DNA from: Candidatus Blastococcus massiliensis AP3
Lineage (GTDB): Bacteria; Actinomycetota; Actinomycetes; Mycobacteriales; Geodermatophilaceae
Length of the DNA: 64,000 bases
Assembly (NCBI RefSeq): GCF_000582785.1
Contig: NZ_HG931173.1
Span: 1,144,649 to 1,208,648, forward strand
Reading direction: 5' to 3'
Position 1 is the first letter of the stretch. The number at the start of each line of letters is the position of its first letter. The position numbers and the translations under genes are program-made. Below, in pieces: positions 15,953 to 24,458 of the stretch. Under the pieces are notes generated by a model that worked only from the letters and a program-made list of their open reading frames with translations, did no database searches and was not told where the DNA came from.

Positions 15953-15996
15953 TTCTCCTGCTCCCGGGGTCCTGCAGGACCCCGGGAGCAGGAGAA
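15953..15996. terminator. Perfect 44-base palindrome, bidirectional terminator
   Basis: The 22-base arms 15953-15974 (starting ttctcctgctcccgggg) and 15975-15996 are exact reverse complements with no spacer (centre ctgcag). It sits between two convergent transcription units, the flagellar operon (+, stop 15927) and phoH (-, stop 16017). The ends supply ttct/agaa, so short U-rich tails form in both directions. Confidence 0.88.
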
Positions 15997-16016
15997 GCAC
16001 CTGGGGGCGCCAGCAC

Positions 16017-17312
16017 TCAGAGCGGGAGGTCCTCCAGCATCTCGGTGACCAGCGCGGCGATCGGGGACCGCTCGGACCGGGTCAGCGTGACGTGGGCGAA
16101 CAGCGGGTGCCCCTTGAGGTTCTCGACCACCGCCGCGATGCCGTCGTGCCGGCCCACCCGAAGGTTGTCGCGCTGGGCGACGTCGTGGGTGAGGACCACC
16201 CGGGAGCCCGCACCCAGCCGTGACAGCACGGTGAGCAGCACCCCGCGCTCGAGCGACTGCGCCTCGTCGACGATCACGAACGAGTCGTGCAGGGACCGGC
16301 CGCGGATGTGGGTGAGGGGCAGCACCTCGATGAGCCCGCGGTCGGCGATCTCGTCGAGCACGGCGGGCGAGACGAGCGCGCCGAGCGTGTCGTAGACCGC
16401 CTGCGCCCACGGCGACATCTTGTCGCCCTCGTTGCCGGGCAGGTAGCCGAGCTCCTGCCCGCCGACGGCGTACAGCGGCCGGAAGATGACGACCTTCTTG
16501 TGCGCCCGTCGCTCCATCACCGACTCCAGCCCGGCGCACAGCGCCAGCGCGGACTTGCCGGTGCCGGCCCGGCCGCCCAGCGAGACGATGCCGATGTCGG
16601 GGTCGAGGAGCAGGTCCAGCGCCACCCGCTGCTCCGCCGAGCGGCCGTGCAGGCCGAACGCCTCCCGGTCACCGCGCACCAGCCGCACGTGCTTGTCCGG
16701 CAGCACCCTCCCGAGGGCGGAGCCACGCGAGGAGAGCAGCACCAGTCCGGTGTGCGTCGGCAGCTCCGCCGCTGCCGCGAGGAAGACCTGACCGCTCTCG
16801 TACAGCTCGTCGAGTTCGGCGTCGTCGACGGCGACCTCGGCCGTGCCGGTCCACCCGGTGTCGACGGCGTCGTGCACGCGGTACTCGTCGGTGTCCAGGC
16901 CCACCGCGGCGGCCTTGACCCGCAGCGGGACGTCCTTGGTGATCAGGCAGACGTCCCGGCCCTCGGCGCGCAGGTTGAGGGCGACCACCATGATCCGCGA
17001 GTCGTTGCTGTCGTTGCGGAAGCCGGCCGGCAGCACCGACGGGTCGCTGTGGTTCAGCTCGACGTGCAGCGTGCCGCCGTCCTCACCGATGGGGACCGGT
17101 GCGTCGAGCCGGCCGTGCCGGACCCGCAGATCGTCGAGCATGCGCAACGACTGGCGGGCGAACCAGCCCAGTTCGGGGTGGTCTCGCTTGTCCTCCAGCT
17201 CCCCGATGACGACGAGCGGGAGCACCACGTCGGAGGCCCCGAAGCGCAGCAGCGCGCCGGGGTCCGAGAGCAGGACGGAGGTGTCGAGGACAAACGTGCG
17301 GCGAGTGTTCAC
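16017..17312 (-). CDS. PhoH family ATPase with N-terminal PIN domain (PhoH2 type)
   Basis: 431 residues from GTG 17312, preceded on its strand by cgggagtcgacac (Shine-Dalgarno gggag). The N-terminal PIN nuclease domain (residues ~5-150) has the first acidic residue in [16 protein letters not shown] and further ones in [13 protein letters not shown] and [15 protein letters not shown]. The C-terminal PhoH ATPase has Walker [16 protein letters not shown] and Walker [15 protein letters not shown]. PhoH2 proteins in mycobacteria are described as RNA helicase/RNases. The gene is separated from its upstream neighbour by 266 bases containing a hairpin, so it probably has its own promoter. Confidence 0.9.
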   Translation of the reverse strand: MNTRRTFVLDTSVLLSDPGALLRFGASDVVLPLVVIGELEDKRDHPELGWFARQSLRMLDDLRVRHGRLDAPVPIGEDGGTLHVELNHSDPSVLPAGFRNDSNDSRIMVVALNLRAEGRDVCLITKDVPLRVKAAAVGLDTDEYRVHDAVDTGWTGTAEVAVDDAELDELYESGQVFLAAAAELPTHTGLVLLSSRGSALGRVLPDKHVRLVRGDREAFGLHGRSAEQRVALDLLLDPDIGIVSLGGRAGTGKSALALCAGLESVMERRAHKKVVIFRPLYAVGGQELGYLPGNEGDKMSPWAQAVYDTLGALVSPAVLDEIADRGLIEVLPLTHIRGRSLHDSFVIVDEAQSLERGVLLTVLSRLGAGSRVVLTHDVAQRDNLRVGRHDGIAAVVENLKGHPLFAHVTLTRSERSPIAALVTEMLEDLPL

Positions 17313-17430
17313 GTGTCGACTCCCGTGGGGCGCACAGCGCGCCCCGACTCGATGGCGGCCGGGCCCCGGCGCGGAGGCCGGGTTCCGGCCCCCCTGGTCG
17401 ACGAACTCGTCAGCACCAACCGGGCCTCCC

Positions 17431-17462
17431 GTGAACGGCCCGGGCAACTCCGGGTCGTTCAC
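17431..17462 (-). terminator. 13-bp hairpin between the Trp-Asp repeat gene and phoH
   Basis: The arms 17431-17443 (gtgaacggcccgg) and 17450-17462 pair with a single G.U-type exception around the loop gcaact. It lies 117 bases downstream of the Trp-Asp repeat gene and upstream of phoH, both on the minus strand. Nothing else is recognisable in this 266-base gap (17313-17578). Confidence 0.5.
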
Positions 17463-17578
17463 AGCGGACGCTAGATCGGGCCACCGACGAAAGCGCCACG
17501 ACCACCCCGGACGGAACACAACGTTCACCTGTTGGGGTCACATCCACCCCGTCCGTCACGCACAGCGAGCAGCCGCGT

Positions 17579-18013
17579 TCAGCCGCGGTGGGGTCCGTCC
17601 CAGCGGTCGTCGCGGAACGGGCGGCGGACCGCCGGCCGCTCCACGGTGTCGGTGCGGTCCTCGGGTCGCGGCAGCACGCCGGGATACCGGTCCTCGGGAT
17701 ACCGGTCCTCGGGAGGCCACCGCTCGGCGTCCTCGTCCCAGGCGTCCCCGTCCCACGCGTCCCCGTCCCAGGAGTCCTCGTCCCAGGCGTCCCCGTCCCA
17801 GGATTCGTCCGGGTCGTCGTCCCGGACCTCCTCCCAGGCCGGCCGTCGACGGGGGCGCAGGGCGATCAGCGCCCACAGCAGCGGGACGGCGAGCACCGGC
17901 CACTGCACCGCCAGGTCGCCGAGCCGGAGCACCCCGGCGAGGAGGAAGGCGGCGAGCCAGGACGCCGTCCACACGCCGAGCACCCGCGCCCGTCGCGGGT
18001 CGCGGCGGCTCAC
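17579..18013 (-). CDS. Membrane protein with WD[G/E]D[A/S] pentapeptide repeats
   Basis: 144 residues from GTG 18013, overlapping the stop of the DUF885-like gene (GTGA). There are two membrane segments (VWTASWLAAFLLAGVLRL and VLAVPLLWALIAL) followed by a cytoplasmic or external acidic tail. The tail holds five tandem pentapeptides (WDGDA, WDEDS, WDGDA, WDGDA, WDEDA) and then a Pro/Arg/Asp-rich end with YPEDRYP repeats. I do not recognise a family. Its coupling to a metallopeptidase-like gene suggests shared expression only. Confidence 0.7.
   Translation of the reverse strand: MSRRDPRRARVLGVWTASWLAAFLLAGVLRLGDLAVQWPVLAVPLLWALIALRPRRRPAWEEVRDDDPDESWDGDAWDEDSWDGDAWDGDAWDEDAERWPPEDRYPEDRYPGVLPRPEDRTDTVERPAVRRPFRDDRWDGPHRG
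17726..17800 (-). repeat. Five tandem 15-base repeats encoding WD[G/E]D[A/S]
   Basis: The units are visible on the + strand as near-identical blocks of the form ggcgtcc(c/t)cgtccca. The amino-acid pattern repeats exactly every five residues with no interruption. Confidence 0.85.
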
Positions 18014-19236
18014 GGCGTCCCGGCGGCCGCGAGCTCGACGGTGACGGCGGCCGGCGTCAGCGGCTCGTCGAGCAGGCGGAGGAAGCGGTCGGCGGCCGAC
18101 TGCCCGGCCGGGCGCGCGCCCAGCCACCGCGACAGCAGCCCGAAGCCCTCGACGTAGGTGGAGATGTAGGCCCGCCACAGCGGGTCGGTCAGGAACCGGA
18201 TCTGCTGGCGGGCCCGCTCCGCGCTGACCAGGGACCAGCGCTGCAGGAACGCGGCCACCTCGTCGACGTCGGCGCCGCGGTCGTGGAGCAGGATCGCCGC
18301 GTCCTGGCGCACCCGGTTCAGCGGCGCCGCAGCGGCGGCGACCCGCTCCGCGAGGTGCCCGTCGAAGCGCAGGCCGAGATCGCCCAGGATCTCGGCCGAC
18401 CACGGGCCCCATCCGTCGCCGATCGCGGCCTCGACGCCGAGGTCGGCCAGCCCCTCGGCCATGAGGCACTCGGGGGTGTTGACGAGGAAGACGGTGTGCT
18501 CCGCGCGGCCGGCCCGCTCGACCAGCCCGCGCTCCTTGCGGCAGTGCTCGGTGTGGTGGCCCGGATAGGACTCGTGGGCGACCAGGTGGGCCAGCTGGGA
18601 GAGCCGGTGCGGCAGGTCGGCGTTGATCGCCACCCGCGAGCGGTAGTCGCCCTCGTAGTAGTTGAAGCCCGACCACGGCTTGTCGGTGACCACCTCGTAG
18701 CGGACGGTCTCGACCTCGGGCAGCCCGTACTGTGTCCGCGCCCGGTCGCGCAGCGCGCTGGACAGGGCGTGCACCGCGGCCTCGAGCCGGTCGGGCGGGC
18801 ACTCCTCGCGACGTCGGTGCGCGTCGTACCGCTCGGCCAGCGACCCGCCGCCGGGCAGCAGCGCGTCCAGCTCGGCGTGCGCCGCGGCGTAGCCGGCCTC
18901 GTCGCCCAGCTCCACGTCCACCTGGAAGTAGCTGCGGACCTCCTCCACGAAGCCGACCGGCTCGCCGCCCAGCTTGCGGGCGCTGCACTCCAGCCCGGTG
19001 AGCTGGCCCCTCAGGAAGTCGGCCCGGTCGGCGGCGAGCCCGGCGCCGTCGAGCTCGCGGAGCAGGTCGCGGGCGCGGTTCCGCAGCTGCTGCGGGCTCG
19101 GGGCCGGCTCGTCGGCGACCTGCGCCCGGACCCGCGGGTCTCCGGTGTAGGCGTCGACGAACCCCGGTTCCAGCCGGTCGAAGCGCAGCCCCAGCCGCAC
19201 GTACTCCCCCGGCAGGTCGAGGGCTCCGGCGCTCAT
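18010..19236 (-). CDS. DUF885-like zinc metallopeptidase family protein
   Basis: 408 residues from ATG 19236. The helical protein carries HESYPGHHTEH at residues 221-231, matching the HExxPGHH-type metal-binding signature of DUF885 and related carboxypeptidase-like proteins. Also visible are KPWSGFNYYEGDYRSRVAI before it and CLMAEGLADLGVE after it, the usual downstream Glu-containing helix. There is no signal peptide, so a cytoplasmic enzyme is likely; the substrate is unknown. It lies 23 bases after uppS and overlaps the next gene by 4 bases, forming a uppS-DUF885-membrane protein operon. Confidence 0.82.
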   Translation of the reverse strand: MSAGALDLPGEYVRLGLRFDRLEPGFVDAYTGDPRVRAQVADEPAPSPQQLRNRARDLLRELDGAGLAADRADFLRGQLTGLECSARKLGGEPVGFVEEVRSYFQVDVELGDEAGYAAAHAELDALLPGGGSLAERYDAHRRREECPPDRLEAAVHALSSALRDRARTQYGLPEVETVRYEVVTDKPWSGFNYYEGDYRSRVAINADLPHRLSQLAHLVAHESYPGHHTEHCRKERGLVERAGRAEHTVFLVNTPECLMAEGLADLGVEAAIGDGWGPWSAEILGDLGLRFDGHLAERVAAAAAPLNRVRQDAAILLHDRGADVDEVAAFLQRWSLVSAERARQQIRFLTDPLWRAYISTYVEGFGLLSRWLGARPAGQSAADRFLRLLDEPLTPAAVTVELAAAGTP

Positions 19237-19259
19237 GCGGGCAGTCTTCCAGCCGCCGG

Positions 19260-20048
19260 CTACCCGCCGAAGCGGCGGTGCCGGGCCGAGTAGTCGCGCA
19301 GCGCGCGCAGGAAGTCCACCCGGCGGAAGTCCGGCCAGTACACGTCGGTGAAGTAGAACTCCGAGTGCGCCGTCTGCCACAGCAGGAACCCCGACAGCCG
19401 CTGCTCCCCGCTGGTGCGGATGACCAGGTCGGGGTCGGGCTGGCCGCGGGTGTAGAGGTGCTCGGAGATGTGCTCGACGTCGAACTGCTCCACGAGCTCG
19501 GGCAGCGTCGTCCCCCGCCCGGCGTGCTCGGCGAGCAGCGAGCGGACGGCGTCGGCGATCTCCCGCCGCCCGCCGTATCCGACGGCGAGGTTCACGCTGG
19601 CACCCGGCCGGTCGCGGGTGTCCTCCTCGGCCTCCTTGAGGACGGCGACCGTCTCGGCCGGCAGGAGTTCCAGGGCACCGACGGCCCGCAGCTGCCAGTT
19701 CCGCCCCGGTCCGGCGAGGTCGCAGGCGACGCCCTCGATGATCCGCAGCAGCGGGGTGAGCTCTGGTTCGGGCCGCTGGAGGTTGTCGGTCGACAGCAGG
19801 AAGAGGGTGACCACCTCGACACCGGCCTCGTCGCACCAGCGCAGCAGGTCCACGATCTTGTCCGCACCGACTCGGTGCCCGGCGTTGACGTCCTCGAGGC
19901 CGATCGCGCGCGCCCAGCGCCGGTTGCCGTCGATGATCACGCCGACGTGGCGCGGGACGTCCGCCCCCACCAGTGCGCGAGCGAGCCGACGCTCGTAGAT
20001 CCGGGTGAGACCGTCCCGGACCGTCTGGCGCAACCCCACGCGGGTCAC
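19260..20048 (-). CDS. Short-chain Z-isoprenyl diphosphate synthase (UppS family, Rv1086-like)
   Basis: 262 residues from GTG 20048. The cis-prenyltransferase signature is complete: GVIIDGNRRWARA with catalytic D40, TLFLLSTDNLQRP, VNLAVGYGGRREIADAV and DLVIRTSGEQRLSGFLLWQT, ending ARHRRFGG. It condenses isopentenyl diphosphate onto allylic diphosphates. The divergent hemolysin III gene next door reproduces the M. tuberculosis Rv1085c-Rv1086 arrangement. I therefore favour the short-chain (Z-farnesyl diphosphate) paralogue rather than the essential decaprenyl/undecaprenyl enzyme. Chain length cannot be proven from sequence alone. Confidence 0.9.
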   Translation of the reverse strand: MTRVGLRQTVRDGLTRIYERRLARALVGADVPRHVGVIIDGNRRWARAIGLEDVNAGHRVGADKIVDLLRWCDEAGVEVVTLFLLSTDNLQRPEPELTPLLRIIEGVACDLAGPGRNWQLRAVGALELLPAETVAVLKEAEEDTRDRPGASVNLAVGYGGRREIADAVRSLLAEHAGRGTTLPELVEQFDVEHISEHLYTRGQPDPDLVIRTSGEQRLSGFLLWQTAHSEFYFTDVYWPDFRRVDFLRALRDYSARHRRFGG

Positions 20049-20142
20049 CCTAGGCCCCTGCCGGGGCTCCGGCAGGCACCCCCGGAGCACCGGTGGCAGC
20101 AAGCTCACAGGCCGCCGGGATGACGCCGCACCTACGGCTCCG

Positions 20143-20148
20143 TAACCT
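20143..20148 (+). promoter_or_regulatory. Putative -10 element for a leaderless hemolysin III mRNA
   Basis: TAACCT is followed by six bases and then the ATG at 20155, and no ribosome-binding site is present. This is the spacing expected when transcription starts at the A of ATG, common in actinobacteria. Confidence 0.5.
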
Positions 20149-20154
20149 CGGGCC

Positions 20155-20970
20155 ATGAGCCGCCCCTCCCCATCCCCGAACGAATCCGTCCGGGTGGAGG
20201 CCGACAGCGCGGAGCTGGAGGCCCCCCGCGCACAGGCGGTCGCCACCGTCCTGGGTGAAGGCGAGCGCGTCGAGCACGAGTGGACCGCCGAGGACTTCGG
20301 GGACAGGGACTGGAACCACCCCGACACCCGGCCGCGCATGCGCGGCTGGCTGCACCTGTTCTCGTTCTTCGGCGCCATCGTCTCCAGCGCCGTGCTCATC
20401 CCGCTGGCCTACGTGGAGAGCGCGCGGGCCGGCATCTCGGTCACGGTGTACTGCCTGACCATCTGCGGACTGTTCGGCGTCAGCGCCCTCTACCACCGCC
20501 GTCGCTGGTCACCGCGCGGCTGGCGGCTCATGAAGCGTCTCGACCACTCCATGATCTTCCTGTTCATCGCCGGCACGTACACGCCCTTCGCGCTGCTGGC
20601 CGTCGACGAGGCCACGGGCTTCCTGGTGCTCGCCGTCGTCTGGGCGGGCGCGCTCGGCGGGGTCACCCTGAAGATGACGTGGCCGACGGCTCCCCGCTGG
20701 GTGGGCGTCCCGCTCTACATCGCGCTCGGCTGGGTCGCGGTCTTCGTGCTGACCGACATCCTGCACTTCGCGGGCGTCACCTCGCTGGTGCTGCTCGCGG
20801 CCGGCGGCGTGCTCTACACCCTGGGTGGGATCGCCTACGGCATCAAGCGGCCGGACCCCTGGCCGGGCACCTTCGGCTACCACGAGGTCTTCCACGCCAT
20901 GACCGTCGTGGCCGCGATCTGCCACTACATCGCGGTCTACTTCGCGATGTACAACTCGCCCTTCAACTGA
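20155..20970 (+). CDS. Hemolysin III (YqfA/PAQR) family membrane protein
   Basis: 271 residues from ATG 20155. The first ~55 residues are a charged cytoplasmic extension. Seven membrane segments follow with the PAQR-family metal-site motifs: SALYHRRRWSPRGWRLMKRL, RLDHSMIFLFIAGTYTPFAL and, near the end, YHEVFHAMTVVAAICHYIAV. Despite the name, haemolytic activity is not generally shown; PAQR-like hydrolase or lipid functions are suggested for relatives. It is transcribed divergently from the prenyl synthase gene with a 106-base gap. Confidence 0.9.
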   Translation: MSRPSPSPNESVRVEADSAELEAPRAQAVATVLGEGERVEHEWTAEDFGDRDWNHPDTRPRMRGWLHLFSFFGAIVSSAVLIPLAYVESARAGISVTVYCLTICGLFGVSALYHRRRWSPRGWRLMKRLDHSMIFLFIAGTYTPFALLAVDEATGFLVLAVVWAGALGGVTLKMTWPTAPRWVGVPLYIALGWVAVFVLTDILHFAGVTSLVLLAAGGVLYTLGGIAYGIKRPDPWPGTFGYHEVFHAMTVVAAICHYIAVYFAMYNSPFN

Positions 20971-20974
20971 CGGG

Positions 20975-22225
20975 TCAGCTGAACGGCGGGCGGTCGTCCA
21001 GCCGGACCGAGAGCCGCCCCGCGGCGCGCCACAGCCGTGCGGTGAGGTCGCGGTCGGAGTCGGTGACCAGGTTGCCCATCACCCGCAGCGCCACGGTCAT
21101 CAGCGGGCGGGAGCGCATGCCCACGGGGCCGGCGGCGGGAAGCAGACGAGGCAAGGTGAGGAGCCCGGCCAGCCGGCGGGCGATGGAGAAGGCCTCGCCG
21201 TAGTGCCGCCGGAGCGTGGCCGGCCACGCCGCCGACCAGTCCGGCTCGTCCAGCATCCCGGCGATCGACCGGCCCGTCTCGAGCCCGTAGTCGATGCCCT
21301 CGCCGTTGAGCGGGTTCACGCAGCCGGCGGCGTCCCCGATCAGGGCCCAGTTGCGCCCGGCCACGCCGGACACCGCCCCACCCATGGGCAGCAGCGCCGA
21401 GGTGACGTCGCGGACGGCGCCGTCCAGCTGCCACTCCTCGCGGCGGCTCTCGGCGTAGAACTCGAGCAACGACTTCAGCTGCACCCCGGCCGGACGGCGC
21501 GAGGTCGCGAGCGTGCCGACCCCGAGGTTCACCTCGCCGGCCTCCCGGCCCAGCGGGAACACCCAGCCGTAACCGGAGAGCAGCTCCCCCTCGGTGCCGC
21601 GCAGCTCCAGGTGCGAGCTGATCCACTCGTCGTCGCTGCGCCCCGAGCGGGCGTAGCTGCGGGCCGCGACCCCGTAGGCGGTGTCCCGGTGCCATGCGCG
21701 ACCGAGCACGCGGCCCAGCGGCGAGCGCACCCCGTCGGCGACGACGAGGCGCCGGCAGGCCACGGTGGACCGCGCGCCATCAGCGTGCTCGAACACCACC
21801 CCGCGGACCTGCGCGCCGTCGCGCTCGACGTCGATCGCGCGGGCGCCGTCCATCGGGCTCACCCCCGCGTCCAGCGCCACCTGCCGGATCCGGGCGTCGA
21901 GCTCGGTGCGGGGCACCGCGCTGCCGTGGTCCGGAAAGGCGCCACCCGGCCAGGGCAGCTGCCACTCACGGCCGAACCCCGCCGCCCGCAGGCCCCGGTT
22001 GCGCGCCTTCGAACGCGCCCAGTCGCCCAGCCCGAGCAGGTCGAGCTCGGCGATCGCCCGCGGGGTCAGGCCGTCACCGCAGGTCTTGTCGCGCGGGAAG
22101 ACGGCGGCATCCGCGAGGACGACGTCCCGCCCCTCGCGCGCGGCCCACGCGGCGGCCGCGGAGCCGGCGGGACCCGCCCCGACCACGAGGACGTCGGTCG
22201 TCACTGGCAAGGCATCGACGGGCAC
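20975..22225 (-). CDS. Geranylgeranyl reductase family flavoprotein (MenJ-like)
   Basis: 416 residues from GTG 22225 (a later GTG at 22204 is possible). The Rossmann FAD motif is DVLVVGAGPAGSAAA (GxGxxG at 16-21). The family motif KTCGDGLTPRAIAELDLLGL follows, then a second FAD motif NWALIGDAAGCVNPLNGEGI. This family saturates prenyl side chains; the mycobacterial member MenJ (Rv0561c) reduces one unit of menaquinone. Actinobacterial archaeol-type reduction is a less likely alternative. It converges with the hemolysin III gene, with 4 bases between the stops. Confidence 0.85.
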   Translation of the reverse strand: MPVDALPVTTDVLVVGAGPAGSAAAAWAAREGRDVVLADAAVFPRDKTCGDGLTPRAIAELDLLGLGDWARSKARNRGLRAAGFGREWQLPWPGGAFPDHGSAVPRTELDARIRQVALDAGVSPMDGARAIDVERDGAQVRGVVFEHADGARSTVACRRLVVADGVRSPLGRVLGRAWHRDTAYGVAARSYARSGRSDDEWISSHLELRGTEGELLSGYGWVFPLGREAGEVNLGVGTLATSRRPAGVQLKSLLEFYAESRREEWQLDGAVRDVTSALLPMGGAVSGVAGRNWALIGDAAGCVNPLNGEGIDYGLETGRSIAGMLDEPDWSAAWPATLRRHYGEAFSIARRLAGLLTLPRLLPAAGPVGMRSRPLMTVALRVMGNLVTDSDRDLTARLWRAAGRLSVRLDDRPPFS

Positions 22226-22383
22226 GGGACCAGTCTCCCTGGCCGGCCCGGCGTCGCTCGTGCGGCCACCCGATCCCGGACCGCATGACGGCTTCGTGAC
22301 GGTGCTGTGGCTTCAGCACCGCGGCGCCCGGACGGGGTACTGACGACGACATCAGCGACGCACGGGGCCTGTGGGAGGTAGTC

Positions 22384-22971
22384 ATGGAGCGACCAGGCAG
22401 ACGGTTCCTGACGGCGATCGCCGGCGCCCTGCTCACCGCCGGCCTGCTGACCGGCCCGGCCCAGGCATCGCCGACACGTACCGGCGATCAGCCGTTCTGC
22501 GGACAGGTCTGGGGGTCGCTGCCCGAGGCGCAGCCCATGTCCACGGCCCCGGAGGTCCTCACCGACGTGCGCGCCGGCCGGCACGTCTGCTTCGACCGCC
22601 TGGTCATCGACCTGCGCGGACCCGCGGACCGGGCACCGACCTACGACGTCCGCTACGTCAGCGAGGTGTCGGAACAGGGCTCGGGTGCCGACGTGCCGCT
22701 GCGCGGGGGCGCGACCCTGCGCATCCTGGTCGGCGCGCCGGCATACGACGACCGCGGACGGCCCACCTATGCGCCGGACCACGCGGAGGTCGTCGACGTC
22801 AGCTCCTTCGAGACCTTCCGGCAGGTCGCCTGGGCCGGCTCCTTCGAGGGGCAGACCAGCATCGGCCTGGGAGTCCGGGCGCACCTGCCGTTCCGTGTCT
22901 TCACCCTGCTGGGCGAACCCGGCGACGACCGGGCCGTGCGACTGGTGATCGACGTCGGCCACATCTGGTGA
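22384..22971 (+). CDS. Secreted AMIN-like domain protein
   Basis: 195 residues from ATG 22384, preceded by gggaggtagtc. A signal peptide (RRFLTAIAGALLTAGLLTG, cleavage likely after AQA at ~28) precedes one domain with GRHVCFDRLVIDLRG, TYDVRYVSEV, LRILVGAPAYDDRG and a final AVRLVIDVGHIW. This matches the AMIN-like beta-sandwich pattern of actinobacterial exported proteins thought to bind cell-wall polymers. Two cysteines (FCGQ, HVCF) could form a disulphide. It is monocistronic and convergent with the small gene at 23002. Confidence 0.75.
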   Translation: MERPGRRFLTAIAGALLTAGLLTGPAQASPTRTGDQPFCGQVWGSLPEAQPMSTAPEVLTDVRAGRHVCFDRLVIDLRGPADRAPTYDVRYVSEVSEQGSGADVPLRGGATLRILVGAPAYDDRGRPTYAPDHAEVVDVSSFETFRQVAWAGSFEGQTSIGLGVRAHLPFRVFTLLGEPGDDRAVRLVIDVGHIW

Positions 22972-23001
22972 CCTCGGCCGGCCGGGTCGGGCCCGGCCGG
23001 G

Positions 23002-23328
23002 TCAGACCCGACCGGCGGAGCCGTCCGGCCGTCCGTCGTCGTCCCGCGGCGGCTCGATGGCCAGCGGACGGCTCCGCAGGTCGTCGAGGACCTCCCCGCC
23101 CGGCCTCCGCTCGACGAGCCCGGCGGGCGAGTCGGGCACCCGCGGGACGTCGTCGGCGGGGTCGAAGCTGGGCGGCAGGTTCTTCAGGTGCCCGGACATC
23201 GACCGCACCAGGAGCACGACCGCGATCAGCAGCACGACGATCAGCAGCAGCCCGAAGGGGCCGGACTTGCCGATGTCCTCCGGCAGCTGCTCCTCGACGG
23301 CGAGGAGCGTTCCCCAACCGGTGCTCAT
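23002..23328 (-). CDS. Small single-pass membrane protein next to mca (Rv1083-like)
   Basis: 108 residues from ATG 23328, overlapping the mca stop by 4 bases. One membrane helix (FGLLLIVVLLIAVVLLVRSM) is followed by a cytoplasmic tail with SGHLKNLPPSFDPADD, a motif I associate with the small protein encoded beside mca in mycobacteria (Rv1083). The function is unknown. Coupling to mca suggests it may tether or modulate mycothiol-dependent detoxification. Confidence 0.78.
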   Translation of the reverse strand: MSTGWGTLLAVEEQLPEDIGKSGPFGLLLIVVLLIAVVLLVRSMSGHLKNLPPSFDPADDVPRVPDSPAGLVERRPGGEVLDDLRSRPLAIEPPRDDDGRPDGSAGRV

Positions 23329-24212
23329 CGGACTCCCACCTCACTGCGCAGGCCGGCGAACAGGTCGTCCTCCGGCACCGGGACGTCGACCAGCGACCGG
23401 GCGAGCTCGTAGTCCTCGGTCGGCCACACCTGCTGCTGGGTCTCCAGCGGGCAGGCGAACCAGCGGCCCAGCGGGTCGATCTGCGTGGCGTGCGCGATCA
23501 GGGCGGCATCCCGGACCCCGAAGTACTCGCTGCAGGGGACCCGCGTGGTCACCCGGTGGGAGATGTCGCGGGCGGGGTCCCAGTTGGCCAGCCACTCGGT
23601 GTACGGGGACTCCGCACCCGTGGCCAGGATCGCCTCGTGCAGCGCTTTCGTGCGCGGGAGCGTGAAGGTCATGTGGTAGTAGAGCTTGCTCGGCTGCCAC
23701 GGTTCTCCGAGCTCCGGGTACCGGTCGGGGTCGCCCGCCGCATCGAAGGCGTACATCGAGATCTCGTGCGTCTTGATGTGGTCGGGGTGCGGGTAGCCGC
23801 CCCGCTCGTCGTAGGTGGTGAGGACCTGCGGCTTGAACCGGCGGATCAGCGCCACGAGCGGAGCTGCTGCCTCCTCGAGCGGCACCAGGGCGAAACACCC
23901 CTCGGGCAGCGGCGGCAGCGGGTCGCCCTCGGGCAGCCCGGAGTCCACGAAACCGAGGAACTCCTGCTCGACGCCGAGGATCTCGCGCGCCTTGTCCATC
24001 TCCTCGGCCCGGATCTGGGGCAGTCGCTCCCACACCTCGGGGCGGTCCATCGCCGGGTTGAGCACGGAACCGCGCTCGCCGCCGGTACAGGTGGCCACCA
24101 TCACCTGCACGCCTTCGGCGACGTACTTGGCCATGGTGGCGGCGCCCTTGCTCGACTCGTCGTCCGGATGGGCGTGCACGGCGAGCAGGCGCAGCTGGTC
24201 GGGTCGGGTCAC
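23325..24212 (-). CDS. mca: Mycothiol S-conjugate amidase Mca
   Basis: 295 residues from GTG 24212, which gives the family N-terminus LRLLAVHAHPDDESSKGAAT. The LmbE-type zinc site is visible: AHPDDE (H15, D18) and the later YPHPDHIKTHEIS. Further family blocks are VMVATCTGGERGSVLNPAM and TYDERGGYPHPDH. Mca cleaves mycothiol S-conjugates to glucosaminyl-inositol and a mercapturate, and works with the mycothiol pathway restricted to actinobacteria. MshB is the paralogue, but the length, the downstream Rv1083-like gene and the divergent greA favour Mca. Confidence 0.92.
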   Translation of the reverse strand: MTRPDQLRLLAVHAHPDDESSKGAATMAKYVAEGVQVMVATCTGGERGSVLNPAMDRPEVWERLPQIRAEEMDKAREILGVEQEFLGFVDSGLPEGDPLPPLPEGCFALVPLEEAAAPLVALIRRFKPQVLTTYDERGGYPHPDHIKTHEISMYAFDAAGDPDRYPELGEPWQPSKLYYHMTFTLPRTKALHEAILATGAESPYTEWLANWDPARDISHRVTTRVPCSEYFGVRDAALIAHATQIDPLGRWFACPLETQQQVWPTEDYELARSLVDVPVPEDDLFAGLRSEVGVR

Positions 24213-24390
24213 CGGTGCATTGTCCCCCGACGGCCGCGGGCGCCGGTGACACGCCCCGGCACCCGCTCCGGAAGGGGCCGGCTCAGCGCCGCGGAGGAGC
24301 TGGTTGTGCACGTCGTCACGTCGGGACCGGTGCGGTCTCGTATCCCCGGAGCGACTCCCCGGATCCGTGCATCCGGTCACTCACCGGTGT

Positions 24391-24396
24391 TAGCTT
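24391..24396 (+). promoter_or_regulatory. Putative -10 element upstream of greA
   Basis: TAGCTT lies about 60 bases before the greA start. An identical hexamer precedes the thiolase gene (36344-36349). No convincing -35 is visible, so confidence is low. Confidence 0.35.
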
Positions 24397-24458
24397 GACC
24401 GGAGCGACCCACGGCCGTCCCCGTTCGGGGGCGGCCTCCCGAGTTTCAGGAGTACGTC

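Noticed and set aside
16017-17312. VapC-type toxin because of the PIN domain
   Set aside because: The PIN domain is fused to a PhoH ATPase with intact Walker motifs, and no antitoxin-like gene overlaps the start.
17313-17430. Possible small gene between phoH and the Trp-Asp repeat gene
   Set aside because: The frames there lack a ribosome-binding site and recognisable sequence; the region is better explained as promoter and terminator.
19260-20048. The essential undecaprenyl/decaprenyl diphosphate synthase
   Set aside because: The conserved divergent pairing with hemolysin III matches the short-chain Rv1086 paralogue; chain length stays unproven.
20155-20970. Virulence haemolysin suggested by the family name
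   Set aside because: The sequence is a PAQR-type seven-helix membrane protein; the name is historical and no toxin feature is seen.
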